Notes under the pieces: generated by a model | The model's database searches: none | What the model saw: only the letters and a program-made list of their open reading frames with translations | What the model was told of the DNA's origin: nothing | Source: Curtobacterium sp. MCBD17_013 | GTDB lineage: Bacteria > Actinomycetota > Actinomycetes > Actinomycetales > Microbacteriaceae | NCBI RefSeq assembly: GCF_003234565.1 | Contig: NZ_QKTU01000001.1 | Span: forward strand, 1 to 64,000 | Direction: 5' to 3' | Length of the DNA: 64,000 bases | Translations under genes and position numbers: made by a program | Shown here: positions 8,385 through 17,349 of the stretch, piece by piece | How the letters are laid out: each line of letters starts with the position of its first letter | How positions within the stretch are numbered: the stretch's first letter is position 1

Positions 8385-9064
8385 GTCAGCCCGGGTCCGG
8401 CGTGCCGGTGGGCGAGCACCGCGCGACGTCGGCGTCGCTCGCTGCAACGGCCCGGCGGCATCCGTCGACCATCGTGTTCAGCGTGCTCGCCGTCGTGTTC
8501 GCGGTCCTGACGGTCGTGCTGCTCGTCCGCATCCACGGCGTCCACTCGGACGCGTTCCCGCTCGCCCTGCGCGCCGGGGGTCTCGCGACCATCGCGTGCG
8601 CGGCCGGTGGCCCGTTGCGTCTGGTGCCACTCCGCCGGAGGGACGAGCGCGGGGCGCTGACTGCCCGGCATCCCGGGATCGCCTTCGTCAGCGCGCTGGC
8701 GACCCCGACGACGAAGGACGACCTCGCCGCGTGGGACCCAGGTCTCTCCGTCACGTTCCCGTGCCAGCTCGCGTTCTCCCCGCAGGGGATCGCGCTCTGG
8801 GACACCGCGACCGACACGGAGGGCCGTCACATCGCGGAGCGGGCCGAGGTGCTGTCGATCGAGCCGTTCCACACCCCGGACCACTCGTGGGAACAGTCGG
8901 AGCAGGGATGGGGCGTCGTGCTGCATCTCGCCCCGCGCGACGGCGTGAGCACCGGCCGGTACACGGGCGTCGTGCACCTCTGGATCGAGGACGCACAGAC
9001 CGAGCGTGACGAGTACGCAACGAAGCAGTCGATCCGGGCGATGGAGCGGGCGCTCGGCCGTTGA
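8381..9064 (+). CDS. Hypothetical membrane protein
   Basis: A 227-residue protein starting at GTG 8381, which overlaps the lipoprotein stop. Two hydrophobic segments, about residues 31-50 and 60-80, are predicted to span the membrane. The rest is a soluble beta-rich domain with Trp-rich stretches (WDPGLSVTFPC, HSWEQSEQGWG, VHLWIED). No family is recognised. Coupling to a surface lipoprotein suggests an envelope role. Confidence 0.65.
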   Translation: MSQPGSGVPVGEHRATSASLAATARRHPSTIVFSVLAVVFAVLTVVLLVRIHGVHSDAFPLALRAGGLATIACAAGGPLRLVPLRRRDERGALTARHPGIAFVSALATPTTKDDLAAWDPGLSVTFPCQLAFSPQGIALWDTATDTEGRHIAERAEVLSIEPFHTPDHSWEQSEQGWGVVLHLAPRDGVSTGRYTGVVHLWIEDAQTERDEYATKQSIRAMERALGR

Positions 9065-9156
9065 CTACTCGGCGGCCCACGCCTCGTCCTGTGCAGGTGA
9101 TCGAGCGGAAGGCCCGGTGCCGGACCACGCTGACGAGGAGCGAGGAGGATGGTCGC

Positions 9157-9582
9157 GTGAGCGAGACGACCGATCCGAAGACCGTGACGCTCATCCGGTC
9201 CGCGAGCCTGGCGCAGGGCGTCGACTACGCCTACGCTGCGACCGCTCCCGCCGGCGCGCGGCTGGTGTTCCTGGCAGGGGCCTGTCCCCTCGACGAGACC
9301 GGCGCGACCGTCGCGCTCGGGGACCACGCCGGGCAGGCCGCGCAGTGCGTCGAGAACATGGTGACGGCGCTCGGCGCGGCAGGCGCCGGCATCGAGGACG
9401 TCATCAGCACGCGGGTCCTCGTCGCGTCGTCGCGGCAGGCGGACCTCATCGCCGCCTGGGACGTCGTGCGTGCCGCGTTCGGTGCGCACGACGTCCCGAG
9501 CACCCTGCTCGGCGTCACCGTGCTCGGGTACGACGGGCAGCTCGTCGAGATCGAGGCGGTCGCCGCGGTCCTCGACGTGTGA
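9157..9582 (+). CDS. RidA family (YjgF/YER057c/UK114) protein
   Basis: A 141-residue RidA-type protein; members hydrolyse reactive enamine/imine intermediates or related substrates as trimers. The family core is visible: VFLAGACPLDETG, QAAQCVENMVTAL, VISTRVLVASS and a closing STLLGVTVLGYDGQLVEIEAVA. The usual catalytic Arg region reads ISTRVLV. The GTG at 9157 is preferred because GAGGAGGATGG stands just upstream. Its TGA overlaps the GTG of the esterase gene (GTGTGA). Confidence 0.85.
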   Translation: MSETTDPKTVTLIRSASLAQGVDYAYAATAPAGARLVFLAGACPLDETGATVALGDHAGQAAQCVENMVTALGAAGAGIEDVISTRVLVASSRQADLIAAWDVVRAAFGAHDVPSTLLGVTVLGYDGQLVEIEAVAAVLDV

Positions 9583-10415
9583 CGTCCCGCGGCGGCGAGC
9601 CCGAGGTCGACGAGACCTGGATCACCGTCGAGGGCGGCCCGACCGGCAGCGTGCCGGTCCGGATCGTCCGACCGCAGGGAGCCACCGGAGTCCTGCCCGT
9701 CGTGCTCTACACGCACGGCGCGGGCTGGGTCTTCGGCGACGCCCACACGCACGACCGGCTCGTCCGCGACCTCGCGGTCGGCACCGGCGCCGCCGTCGTG
9801 TTCCCCGAGTACGACCGCGCTCCCGAGGCGCAGTACCCGACGCAGAACGGGCAGTCCTACGCGGTCGCGCAGTGGGTCGTCCAGCACGGTGCCGAGCAGC
9901 AGCTCGACGGGTCGCGACTCGTCGTCGCGGGGGACTCGGTCGGCGGCAACATGGCGACCGTCCTCACCCTGATGGCGAAGGAGCGCGGGGACATCACGTT
10001 CCGCGCGCAGGCGCTGTTCTACCCGGTCACGAACGCCGCGTTCGACGCCGGCTCGTACGACGAGTTCGCCGAGGGGTACTTCCTGGCCCGCGACGGCATG
10101 CGCTGGTTCTGGGATCAGTACACGACGAGTGAGGAGGACCGTGCGCAGATCACCGCGTCGCCGCTCCGCGCCACCGAGGAGCAGCTCGCCGGCCTGCCGC
10201 AGGCCCTCGTGATCACGGGCGAGGCCGACGTGCTCCGCGACGAGGGCGAGGCCTACGCGGCCAAGCTCCGCCGCGCGGGCGTGCCCGTCACCGCCGTGCG
10301 CTACCAGGGGATCATCCACGACTTCGTGATGGTCAACTCCATGCACGACACCCACGCGGCGAAGGCCGCGATCGCGCAGGCGGTCGCCTTCCTGTCCGCG
10401 GCCCTGTCCGACTGA
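9579..10415 (+). CDS. Alpha/beta hydrolase, hormone-sensitive-lipase (family IV) esterase
   Basis: A 278-residue esterase. The oxyanion motif HGAGWVFG (variant of HGGG) is followed by the nucleophile elbow GDSVGGN, an acid residue in EADVLRDEG and the His in GIIHDFVM. This is the standard family IV order. It starts at GTG 9579 inside the RidA stop, so the two are translationally coupled. The substrate is probably a short-chain ester; the physiological one is unknown. A long stem-loop follows. Confidence 0.85.
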   Translation: MTSRGGEPEVDETWITVEGGPTGSVPVRIVRPQGATGVLPVVLYTHGAGWVFGDAHTHDRLVRDLAVGTGAAVVFPEYDRAPEAQYPTQNGQSYAVAQWVVQHGAEQQLDGSRLVVAGDSVGGNMATVLTLMAKERGDITFRAQALFYPVTNAAFDAGSYDEFAEGYFLARDGMRWFWDQYTTSEEDRAQITASPLRATEEQLAGLPQALVITGEADVLRDEGEAYAAKLRRAGVPVTAVRYQGIIHDFVMVNSMHDTHAAKAAIAQAVAFLSAALSD

Positions 10416-10428
10416 CCCACCCGACCAG

Positions 10429-10473
10429 CCGGGAGGCGCGGCCCGCGTGCTCGACGCGGGTCGCGCCTCCCGG
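10429..10473 (+). terminator. Long GC hairpin terminator
   Basis: CCGGGAGGCGCG (10429-10440) pairs perfectly with CGCGCCTCCCGG (10462-10473), and an inner stem ACGCGGGT/GCCCGCGT continues it. The whole forms a stem of about 20 bp around a 5-base loop. It lies 14 bases after the esterase stop and may also serve the convergent rpiB-like gene. Confidence 0.65.
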
Positions 10474-10535
10474 GTGCCGGTCATCGAGCACCTCATCGCG
10501 CCGGGATGCTTCGCGCTCACGCCGGCCGCTCGTAC

Positions 10536-10997
10536 TCAGTGCGCCGCTTCGTACGCCCGGATCTCCTCGACCTTGTCGTTCGACGCGCTCGAGCTGTCGA
10601 ACTCGTACGTCAGCCACTCCCGCACGTTGCGGCGGGCGAGCTCGAGGCCGATGACGCGCTGCCCCATGCAGAGCACCTGGGCGTCGTTCGACAGGATCGA
10701 GCGCTCCACCGAGTAGGAGTCGTGCGCGGTCACGGCCCGGATGCCCGGCACCTTGTTGGCCGAGATCGCGACGCCGAGGCCCGTGCCGCAGAACAGGATC
10801 GCCCGGTCGGCATCCCCGCGGGCGACGATCTCCGCCGCGGCAGTCGCCACGGTCGGGTAGTTCGTGTGCCCGTCGGCGTCCACGCCGACATCGACCACCG
10901 AGGCCACGAGGTCGCTCGCCTCGAGGTCCTTGCGGATCGCTTCCTTGTAGTCGTACCCGGCGTCGTCCGAGCCGATCACCAACCGCCACTGCGTCAT
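10536..10997 (-). CDS. RpiB/LacAB family sugar-phosphate isomerase
   Basis: A 153-residue RpiB-type isomerase. The N-terminal [11 protein letters not shown], the catalytic Cys region [17 protein letters not shown] and the C-terminal [12 protein letters not shown] are characteristic. Such proteins interconvert ribose-5-P/ribulose-5-P, allose-6-P or, in tetritol pathways, erythrulose-4-P and erythrose-4-P. Its start overlaps the stop of the upstream DhaK-DhaL gene by ATGA, with GGAAGGAG upstream. That coupling to a dihydroxyacetone-kinase-like protein is the arrangement known for D-erythrulose kinase/isomerase pairs in tetritol catabolism, so a tetrulose-phosphate role is likely (inference). 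Confidence 0.8.
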   Translation of the reverse strand: MTQWRLVIGSDDAGYDYKEAIRKDLEASDLVASVVDVGVDADGHTNYPTVATAAAEIVARGDADRAILFCGTGLGVAISANKVPGIRAVTAHDSYSVERSILSNDAQVLCMGQRVIGLELARRNVREWLTYEFDSSSASNDKVEEIRAYEAAH

Positions 10998-12790
10998 CGC
11001 GTGGCTCCTTCCTCGCGACGGTCTGTCGCTCCGGGGTCCCGGTGTACTCCGTCGGTGTCCGTGCCACCTGCGAGTGCATGGCCCACCACGCCGACGATCG
11101 CCGCGAACGACACGGCGCCGGGGTCGGGGGAGCCGACGGCCTTGTCGCCGTGCGTCTTCGCGCGCCCGAGGTGCGGCACGAGGTCCGCCGTCGACGCCGC
11201 ACCCTCCTCGGCAGCGGAGGCAGCGGCGGCCCACGCGGTCGCCAGGTCGTCGCCCACGTCGACCCGCGCGGTGAGCGTGTCGGCGAACGGCACGAGCGCG
11301 TCCACCATCGTCTTGTCACCGACGGCCGCTCCGCCCACCGACTGCACGGCCTCCCGGCCCTGGGCGACACCGGTCGCGACGGCGGTGGCGGTCGGCTGCG
11401 TCTCGTCGTCGAGCTCGCTCGCGAGGGTCCGCAGCAGCACGCCCCACAGCGCGCCCGAGGTGCCGCCCGCGCGGTCGGCCCAGCCGGCGCTCGCCCGGTG
11501 GAGGACCGTGGCGGCGCCGCCCTGGGCCTCCAGAGCGGCGGTCGCGGCCTCGAGTGCCGCGCTCGCGCCGCGCTGCATGCCGATGCCGTGGTCGCCGTCA
11601 CCGGCGATCGAGTCGAGACGACCCCAGTCGTCGACGTGGTCCTCCACGGTCGTCGCGACCGTGCGGAGCAGGTCGACGATGCGGCTCGCGGTCTCGCGGG
11701 ACTCCGCACTGGAGGGCCGGATCGCGTCCTCCGTGTCGGCCTCCGCGGCCGTCGGTCCGGCGCTCACGAGGTCCTGCTGGACGCTGCCCCGACGGAACGC
11801 CGGGGTGTCGGCGGGCGCGGTCCAGAGCCGCTCGAGCTCGTCGTCGAGCCAGAGCAGGGTCAGGGACGCGCCGGCCATGTCGAAGCTCGTGCAGAACTCG
11901 CCCACCTGCGGGTCGACCACGGTGAGCCCACGGTCCTGCAGCAGCCCCGCGATCGAGCGGTAGACGACGAACAGCTCCTCGACCTTGACCGACCCGAGCC
12001 CGTTGAGGATCGGGACCACGCGCGCGTCGTCGAGGTCGACGCCCTCGGGGATCTCCGCCTCGGCGAGGAGTCGCTCGACGAACAGCTCGGCGAGCCCCTC
12101 GGCGCTGGGGATGTCGGTCTCGTCGATGCCGGGCTCGCCGTGGATGCCGAGCCCGATCGCCATGCGCCCCTCGGGGACGTCGAACAGGGGTTCGTCGGCG
12201 CCGGGCAACGTGCAGCCGCTGAACGCGACGCCCATCGACCGCGTCCGCTCGTTCGCCAGCACCGCCACGCGCTCGACGTCGTCGAGGCCCATGCCCTCGG
12301 CCGCGGCGGCCCCGGCCACCTTGAACACGGTGAGGTCGCCCGCGATGCCGCGACGCTTGCCGCGCTCGTCGCTCGACGCGCTGAAGATGTCGTCCGTCAC
12401 GAGGACCGTGCGGCAGTCGATCCCGTCCGCCCGGACCGCGTCCTGCGCTGCCGTGAAGTTGAGGACGTCGCCGGCGTAGTTGCCGTAGCTGAGCAGGGCG
12501 CCCCGGCCATGCTCGCTCGCGCGGATCACCGACTCGACCTGGATCGACGACGGCGACGCGAACAGGTTGCCCATCGCCGCACCGTGCGCGAGCCCCGGAC
12601 CGACGAGACCGCCGAACGCCGGCCAGTGACCCGAACCGCCGCCGATGACCACGGCGACCTCGGGGTCCGGGCTCCTCGTGGATCGGGTGACACCGCCTCG
12701 GACCTGGCGGACTCGATCGCCGTTCGCGAGGACGAAGCCCTCGATCATCTCGTCGACGAACTGGGTGGGCTGGTTCCACAGACGCGTCAC
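10994..12790 (-). CDS. DhaK-DhaL fused dihydroxyacetone/tetrulose kinase
   Basis: A 598-residue ATP-dependent ketose kinase. The DhaK domain occupies about residues 1-330, with GGGSGH at 50-55 and the substrate-binding His217 in GLGIHGEPG. The DhaL domain (about 365-575) carries GDGDHG (397-402), the nucleotide/Mg-binding loop, and [13 protein letters not shown]. Single-chain DAK proteins phosphorylate dihydroxyacetone; close relatives phosphorylate D- or L-erythrulose. Coupling to an RpiB-like isomerase favours a tetrulose. It lies about 70 bases downstream of gntR on the same strand and is probably cotranscribed. Confidence 0.88.
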   Translation of the reverse strand: MTRLWNQPTQFVDEMIEGFVLANGDRVRQVRGGVTRSTRSPDPEVAVVIGGGSGHWPAFGGLVGPGLAHGAAMGNLFASPSSIQVESVIRASEHGRGALLSYGNYAGDVLNFTAAQDAVRADGIDCRTVLVTDDIFSASSDERGKRRGIAGDLTVFKVAGAAAAEGMGLDDVERVAVLANERTRSMGVAFSGCTLPGADEPLFDVPEGRMAIGLGIHGEPGIDETDIPSAEGLAELFVERLLAEAEIPEGVDLDDARVVPILNGLGSVKVEELFVVYRSIAGLLQDRGLTVVDPQVGEFCTSFDMAGASLTLLWLDDELERLWTAPADTPAFRRGSVQQDLVSAGPTAAEADTEDAIRPSSAESRETASRIVDLLRTVATTVEDHVDDWGRLDSIAGDGDHGIGMQRGASAALEAATAALEAQGGAATVLHRASAGWADRAGGTSGALWGVLLRTLASELDDETQPTATAVATGVAQGREAVQSVGGAAVGDKTMVDALVPFADTLTARVDVGDDLATAWAAAASAAEEGAASTADLVPHLGRAKTHGDKAVGSPDPGAVSFAAIVGVVGHALAGGTDTDGVHRDPGATDRREEGATR

Positions 12791-12860
12791 GACACTCGCT
12801 CCTTCGTTGGACCGGACGTGGTGATCGGGATCCTAACGACGTGGTCCGGGCGTCGCATGG

Positions 12861-13541
12861 TCATGACTCGTCCTCGGGATGGTCTTCGAGGAGCATCCCG
12901 TACGCACCACGTAGGTGCTGCTCAATGGCTGCAGCAGCTCGTGCGGGGTCACCGGTCGCGAGGACGTCGCGAACGGCCTTGTGCTCATCGTGACCGACTT
13001 CCAGGAAGTCGCGATGGGACGTGTTCCGTGCCTGGAGGAAGAACTCGACCTGACTCCGGATGAACTCCCACGAGCGCTTGAGGCGCTGGTGCTCGGCGGC
13101 TTCGTAGAGGAGATCGTGGAACGCCAAGTCGAGTTCGACCGCCTCGGTCGGGCTGTAGTCCGCGGTCACCTGCTGCATCCGATCGAGGATCACATCCATC
13201 GCGGCGAAGCGTGCGGGCGTCATACGGGTGGCGGCTCGCTCGATCGCCAGCCGTTCGAGCGCGAGTCGGAGCGAGTACACCTCGTCGATGTCCTGCCGCG
13301 TGAGCGTCACGACGAATGCGCCTCGGTGTCGACGGAGCTCGACGTAGCCCTCGTTGGCCAGCTGGGAAAACGCTTCGCGCACGGGACCCCGGCTGACTCC
13401 GAGTGCCACCGCGATCTCCGTCTCCTTGAGATGTTGCCCCTGGACGAGGTCACCGCGGCTGATCATGTCCCGGAGCACGTCCACGACGCTCTGCGAGAGC
13501 GCGGGCTGCGCGACGGGGGCGTTGAGCCCTGGAAACGTCAT
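12861..13541 (-). CDS. GntR family (FCD domain) transcriptional regulator
   Basis: A 226-residue FadR/VanR-subfamily regulator. The N-terminal winged helix spans about residues 12-80 (LKETEIAVALGVSRGPVREAF, split by a conserved turn). The helical FCD effector domain carries likely metal ligands in DLAFHDLLYEA and HDEHKAV. Its start lies 20 bp from a palindrome (13562-13573) that matches the consensus of this subfamily. It thus probably controls itself, the downstream kinase/isomerase genes and the divergent transport/hydrolase operon. Confidence 0.92.
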   Translation of the reverse strand: MTFPGLNAPVAQPALSQSVVDVLRDMISRGDLVQGQHLKETEIAVALGVSRGPVREAFSQLANEGYVELRRHRGAFVVTLTRQDIDEVYSLRLALERLAIERAATRMTPARFAAMDVILDRMQQVTADYSPTEAVELDLAFHDLLYEAAEHQRLKRSWEFIRSQVEFFLQARNTSHRDFLEVGHDEHKAVRDVLATGDPARAAAAIEQHLRGAYGMLLEDHPEDES

Positions 13542-13561
13542 CCGGGCCTCCTTCGATCGAG

Positions 13562-13607
13562 ATTGTAAACAATAAACCCTTGACAGTCAGCATTCGGCCG
13601 CTAGATT
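13562..13607 (+). promoter_or_regulatory. GntR operator and promoter of the binding-protein operon
   Basis: ATTGTAAACAAT (13562-13573) is a palindrome with perfect 5-bp arms, matching the TTGTNNACAA type bound by FadR/VanR-like GntR proteins. A near-consensus promoter follows on the plus strand: TTGACA (13580-13585), a 16-base spacer and TAGATT (13602-13607). The operator sits just upstream of the -35 box and close to the gntR start, so one site can serve both directions. Confidence 0.75.
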
Positions 13608-13613
13608 GACCGT

Positions 13614-13890
13614 AGCTCGTCGCCCACCAGGACACGCAGAAGTGACCACCGGGACCGCGACGATCATCTCGTGGCGTGCCCGACGCGCCATTTCTCGGCG
13701 CGCTCCGCGCCGTGCAGAGGGAGTCCCAGGCGGGACCGCCCACACAGGAAGGTCAAGGATGACCGACACCTCGCTGTCGTGCCAACGGTTCCCTGGCCAT
13801 CTCGTGGTTCCGCCTCGGTCGACCTCACACGATCGAGATGACGGGTGGCTGACGACGACGTCGACGAGCTACAACCGAAAGGGAATCACA
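13614..13890 (+). other. Long 5' leader of the GH39 operon
   Basis: If transcription starts near 13614, the mRNA has a leader of about 275 bases before the GTG at 13891. It contains a compact hairpin, CGGCGCG-CTC-CGCGCCG (13696-13712), and an in-frame ATG at 13759 preceded by AGGAAGG. That ATG would add 44 residues before the signal peptide. No known riboswitch was recognised. Confidence 0.4.
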
Positions 13891-15228
13891 GTGCACAAGA
13901 AATCGTTCCTGGCGGTGCTGGCAGCGGCTGGCCTCGTCGCGGTGAGCGCCCTGGGCTTCTCGGGTCCGGCGAATGCCGCCGGTCGCTCCTGCGCCAACAA
14001 GATCGTGGATCCCGCGGCGCCGGTGGTCACCCTGTGGGCCTGGTCACCGACCGCGTCCGTCGCGGTCGACCAGTTCAACAAGGCGCACAAGGACGTGCAG
14101 ATCTGCTGGACGAATGCCGGTGCGGGCTCCGCCGAGTACGACAAGTTCTCGACGGCCATCGCGGCGAAGAAGGGCGCTCCTGACGTCATCATGCTCGAGA
14201 CCGAGCAGTTGCCGAGCTTCGAGATCAAGAACGCGCTCGTCGATCTCAGCAAGTACGGGGCGAACAAGGTGAAGCGCCAGTTCTCGGCCGGAACCCTGAA
14301 GGACATCTCGCAGAACGGCGACATCTACGCGATCCCGGACGACGGCGGGCCGGTTGCCATGATGTACAACAAGCAGATCTTCGACAAGTACGACCTCACG
14401 GTGCCGAAGACCTGGGCGGAGTACCAGTCGGCGGCGGAGAAGCTCAAGGCCGCGGGGGGACCGGCCTTCGGCGACTGGCCGAGCGACACCCCCGCGTTCA
14501 CACAGGCGATGTTCAATCAAGCCGCCGGCTCGACTGCGAAGCAGAGCTTCAGCTACAACATCAAGAACAAGGCCGCGCTCGGTGTGAAGATCAACAGTGC
14601 GGCCAACAAGAAGGTGCTCCGCTACTGGTCGAACCTCGTCGACAAGGGACTCATCACCACCGTCGGCCAGCAGACCACCGACTTCACGACCAAACTGTCG
14701 AAGAACCAACTCGCCACGATGATCGCCCCCTCTTGGGAGCCCGGCCACCTCGGTACGTTCGGCATCCCGACCGGTGATGACGCTCCCTGGCGGCTGGCAC
14801 CGCTTCCGCAGTGGAGTGCCAACAAGTCGGTGCAGGTGAACTGGGGCGGGTCCACCTACGCAGTGACGTCGCAGTCCAAGACCCCGAAGCTCGCCGCCGA
14901 GGTTGCGATCAAGCTGTTCGGGAACGAGAACCAGACCACGATCGGGGCACACTTCCCGATGCACTTGAAGGCGCAGAAGGCGGATTGGTTCGTGAACGCG
15001 TCGGACCCCTTCTTCGGCGGCCAGAAGTCCAACAGGGACGTCTGGATCCCCGCAGCCAAGGGTTACAAGGGCACCGTCTACAGCCCGTTCCAGAACTACT
15101 ACTACACGCAGCTGCAGTCCCAGCTCACCAAGACCAACTCCGGGTCGTCGACCAGCAAGGCACTGAACTCGCTGCAGGCGACCATCACGAAGTACGCGAC
15201 CTCGCAGGACTTCTCCTTGAAGAAGTAG
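13891..15228 (+). CDS. Extracellular sugar-binding protein of an ABC transporter
   Basis: A 445-residue family-1 extracellular solute-binding protein that would deliver a saccharide to the permeases encoded next. A Sec signal peptide covers about residues 1-30 (HKKSFLAVLAAAGLVAVSAL) and ends in PANAA, a type I cleavage site. The mature part has typical motifs: TLWAWSP, APDVIMLETEQLPSFE, AIPDDGGPVAMMYNK and PKTWAEY. Unusually for a Gram-positive binding protein there is no lipobox Cys. The GTG at 13891 is preceded by AAAGGGA; the in-frame ATG at 13759 is less likely because it buries the signal. A stem-loop separates it from the permease genes. Confidence 0.87.
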   Translation: MHKKSFLAVLAAAGLVAVSALGFSGPANAAGRSCANKIVDPAAPVVTLWAWSPTASVAVDQFNKAHKDVQICWTNAGAGSAEYDKFSTAIAAKKGAPDVIMLETEQLPSFEIKNALVDLSKYGANKVKRQFSAGTLKDISQNGDIYAIPDDGGPVAMMYNKQIFDKYDLTVPKTWAEYQSAAEKLKAAGGPAFGDWPSDTPAFTQAMFNQAAGSTAKQSFSYNIKNKAALGVKINSAANKKVLRYWSNLVDKGLITTVGQQTTDFTTKLSKNQLATMIAPSWEPGHLGTFGIPTGDDAPWRLAPLPQWSANKSVQVNWGGSTYAVTSQSKTPKLAAEVAIKLFGNENQTTIGAHFPMHLKAQKADWFVNASDPFFGGQKSNRDVWIPAAKGYKGTVYSPFQNYYYTQLQSQLTKTNSGSSTSKALNSLQATITKYATSQDFSLKK

Positions 15229-15318
15229 TCGGGGCGCACCCGCCGGCGAGAGCGCGTTCCGCGCCATGCATGCTGGCGCCTCCGCCGGCAGAACGCCGCG
15301 ACGAGCGGTACCACCCTT

Positions 15319-15355
15319 CCGGAGCTCTCGGACACCACATCCCCGAGAGCTCCGG
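15319..15355 (+). terminator. Intercistronic stem-loop in the ABC operon
   Basis: CCGGAGCTCTCGG (15319-15331) pairs perfectly with 15343-15355 around an 11-base loop. It sits in the 196-bp gap between the binding-protein gene and the first permease gene. Such stem-loops act as partial terminators or 3' stabilisers, raising binding-protein mRNA over permease mRNA. That role here is inferred. Confidence 0.65.
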
Positions 15356-15424
15356 ATCGGGATCCATCGGACCGGGTGCGCGAGCCGCCGTGTCCGGCAT
15401 CAACGAACAGACGAGGACAGTCGA

Positions 15425-16375
15425 ATGAGTGGCGCTGAGTCTTCGGTGGCAACGACGCCAGCGAAACAGAGAAACACGATCGTGCGTGCCCGGCGGGGTG
15501 GAGTGAGGAGGCGACAAGGGCTCGGATGGTTGTTCATCGCACCGTTCGGTGTCGTCTTCGTCGTCTTCCTGATCGTCCCGCTCGGGTACGCCTTCTACCA
15601 GAGCCTGTTCAGCCAGAGCCTGGTCGCCGGCACCAGCTTCGCGGGATTGAGCAACTACGTGAAGGCCTTCACCGACCCGGACTTCCTGGGCGGAGCTGTC
15701 TTCGTCGTCGTCTTCTCGGTCGTGCTCATCCCCATCCAGATGGCGATCTCACTCGCCGCTGCGCTGGTGCTCGACACGCTCACGACCAAACTGGCTCGGT
15801 TCTCACGGCTGATGATCTTCGTCCCGTACGCGATCCCCGCCGTGGTCGGCGCCCTCATGTGGGGCTTCCTGTACAGCCCGAGCTTCGGGCCGTTGAGCGA
15901 CCTGTTCGCGCTGTTCCACACGTCGGCGCCCAACCTCTTGAGCTCGCACAACATCTTCGGCGGCCTGCTCAACGTGGTGGTCTGGCAGTGGGTCGGCTAC
16001 TACATGATCATCATCTACGCGGCACTCCAGGGCATCGACCCCAGCCTGTACGAGGCGGCTCGGCTCGACGGGGCGAGCGCGCGTCAGATCGCGTTGCGGG
16101 TCAAGGTCCCGCTCGTCACATCGGCGCTCGTGCTGATCCTCGTGTTCGCGCTCATCGGCACGCTCCAGTTCTTCACCGAGCCCACCGTGCTCACGCCGCA
16201 GGCGAACGGCTCGATCGGACCGGCGTTCACGCCGAACATCTACGCCTACAACCTGGCGTTCAAGTTCTCCCAGATCAACTACGCGTCGGCGGTCTCGTTC
16301 GCCCTGGGGATCATCGTGTTCATCGGGGTCTACATCTTCCTGTTCCTGACCCGTAAGAAGGGGAGTTTCCTCTGA
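15425..16375 (+). CDS. Carbohydrate ABC transporter permease (MalF type)
   Basis: A 316-residue inner-membrane permease with six predicted membrane segments after a basic N-terminus. The first is GWLFIAPFGVVFVVFLIVPL at about residues 38-57. The cytoplasmic EAA loop that contacts the ATPase reads EAARLDGASARQIALRVKVPL, cut here at its conserved Gly. It is followed directly by the partner permease gene with a TGATG overlap. No ATPase gene is in the locus, so a shared MsmK-like ATPase elsewhere is expected. Confidence 0.92.
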   Translation: MSGAESSVATTPAKQRNTIVRARRGGVRRRQGLGWLFIAPFGVVFVVFLIVPLGYAFYQSLFSQSLVAGTSFAGLSNYVKAFTDPDFLGGAVFVVVFSVVLIPIQMAISLAAALVLDTLTTKLARFSRLMIFVPYAIPAVVGALMWGFLYSPSFGPLSDLFALFHTSAPNLLSSHNIFGGLLNVVVWQWVGYYMIIIYAALQGIDPSLYEAARLDGASARQIALRVKVPLVTSALVLILVFALIGTLQFFTEPTVLTPQANGSIGPAFTPNIYAYNLAFKFSQINYASAVSFALGIIVFIGVYIFLFLTRKKGSFL

Positions 16376-17304
16376 TGGCAACGACCGCACCCGCGCGAGC
16401 GAAGACGTCGAACCGGGCCTCGGCGCCGTCGAGCAAGGGCCGAGGCGCGAAGAAGCCGAGGAACGTCGCGGCCCACGTGTTCCTCGTGGTCCTCGTCGTG
16501 TACTTCCTGCTCCCCATCTGGTGGCTGTTCGTCGCCAGCACCAAGGACGCGCACGGACTGTTCAACCCGTCCGCCGGCGCGCTGTGGTTCGACAAGACCT
16601 TCGCGCTGTTCCAGAACATCGGCATGCTCTTCAGCTACAGCCACGGCATCTACCTCCGATGGCTCGGCAACTCGTTCCTGTACGCACTCAGCGGTGGCGT
16701 GGGGTCGACCGTCCTCGCGATCCTCGCGGGCTACGGATTCGCCAAGTTCGACTTCCGAGGGCGCAACCTCAGCTTCGCGATCCTGCTCGGTTCCGTGATG
16801 GTGCCGCTCACGGCGCTCGTGATCCCGACGTTCGTGCTCTTCTCGCAGATCAACCTCACCGACACGATCTGGGCAGTGATCCTGCCGTCGCTGCTCAACC
16901 CGTTCGGCGTGTACCTGATGCGGGTCTACGCCGCGGACGCCGTGCCGGACGAGATGCTCGAGGCTGCGCGTATCGACGGCGCGGGAGAACTCCGGACGTT
17001 CTTCCAGGTGGCGCTCCCGCTGATGCGCCCGGCGATCGTCACGGTGCTGCTGCTCTCGATCGTGGCCACCTGGAACAACTACTTCCTCCCGCTCGCGGTG
17101 CTGTCGAACAACAAGCTCTACCCCGTGACCGTGGGCCTGGGGCTGTGGAACGGCCTCGCCTCGGCCAACAGCGGAACGGGGACCGACTCGCTCTGGAGCA
17201 TCATCGTCGTCGGTTCCTTCATCTCCGTCATCCCGCTGATCATCGCGTTCCTGACCATGCAGCGGTACTGGCAGGGCGGGTTGGCGATCGGCAGCCTCAA
17301 GTAG
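16375..17304 (+). CDS. Carbohydrate ABC transporter permease (MalG type)
   Basis: A 309-residue partner permease. A long basic N-terminus (about 40 residues) precedes six predicted membrane segments. The EAA loop is EAARIDGAGELRTFFQVALP. A typical C-terminal block, FLTMQRYWQGGLAIGSLK, ends the chain. The ATG overlaps the preceding stop (TGATG), so synthesis of the two permeases is coupled. It lies 45 bases before the GH39 gene and belongs to the same operon. Confidence 0.92.
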   Translation: MATTAPARAKTSNRASAPSSKGRGAKKPRNVAAHVFLVVLVVYFLLPIWWLFVASTKDAHGLFNPSAGALWFDKTFALFQNIGMLFSYSHGIYLRWLGNSFLYALSGGVGSTVLAILAGYGFAKFDFRGRNLSFAILLGSVMVPLTALVIPTFVLFSQINLTDTIWAVILPSLLNPFGVYLMRVYAADAVPDEMLEAARIDGAGELRTFFQVALPLMRPAIVTVLLLSIVATWNNYFLPLAVLSNNKLYPVTVGLGLWNGLASANSGTGTDSLWSIIVVGSFISVIPLIIAFLTMQRYWQGGLAIGSLK

Positions 17305-17349
17305 CTCCTCCCTCCTCCGAACATCAACAGCACCACGAAAGGTTCGACA

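Noticed and set aside
6828..8447. Fusion of the ketopantoate reductase homologue with a 240-residue N-terminal extension
   Set aside because: The extension is antisense to the lipoprotein gene and lacks any motif; a proper start with ribosome site lies at 7712.
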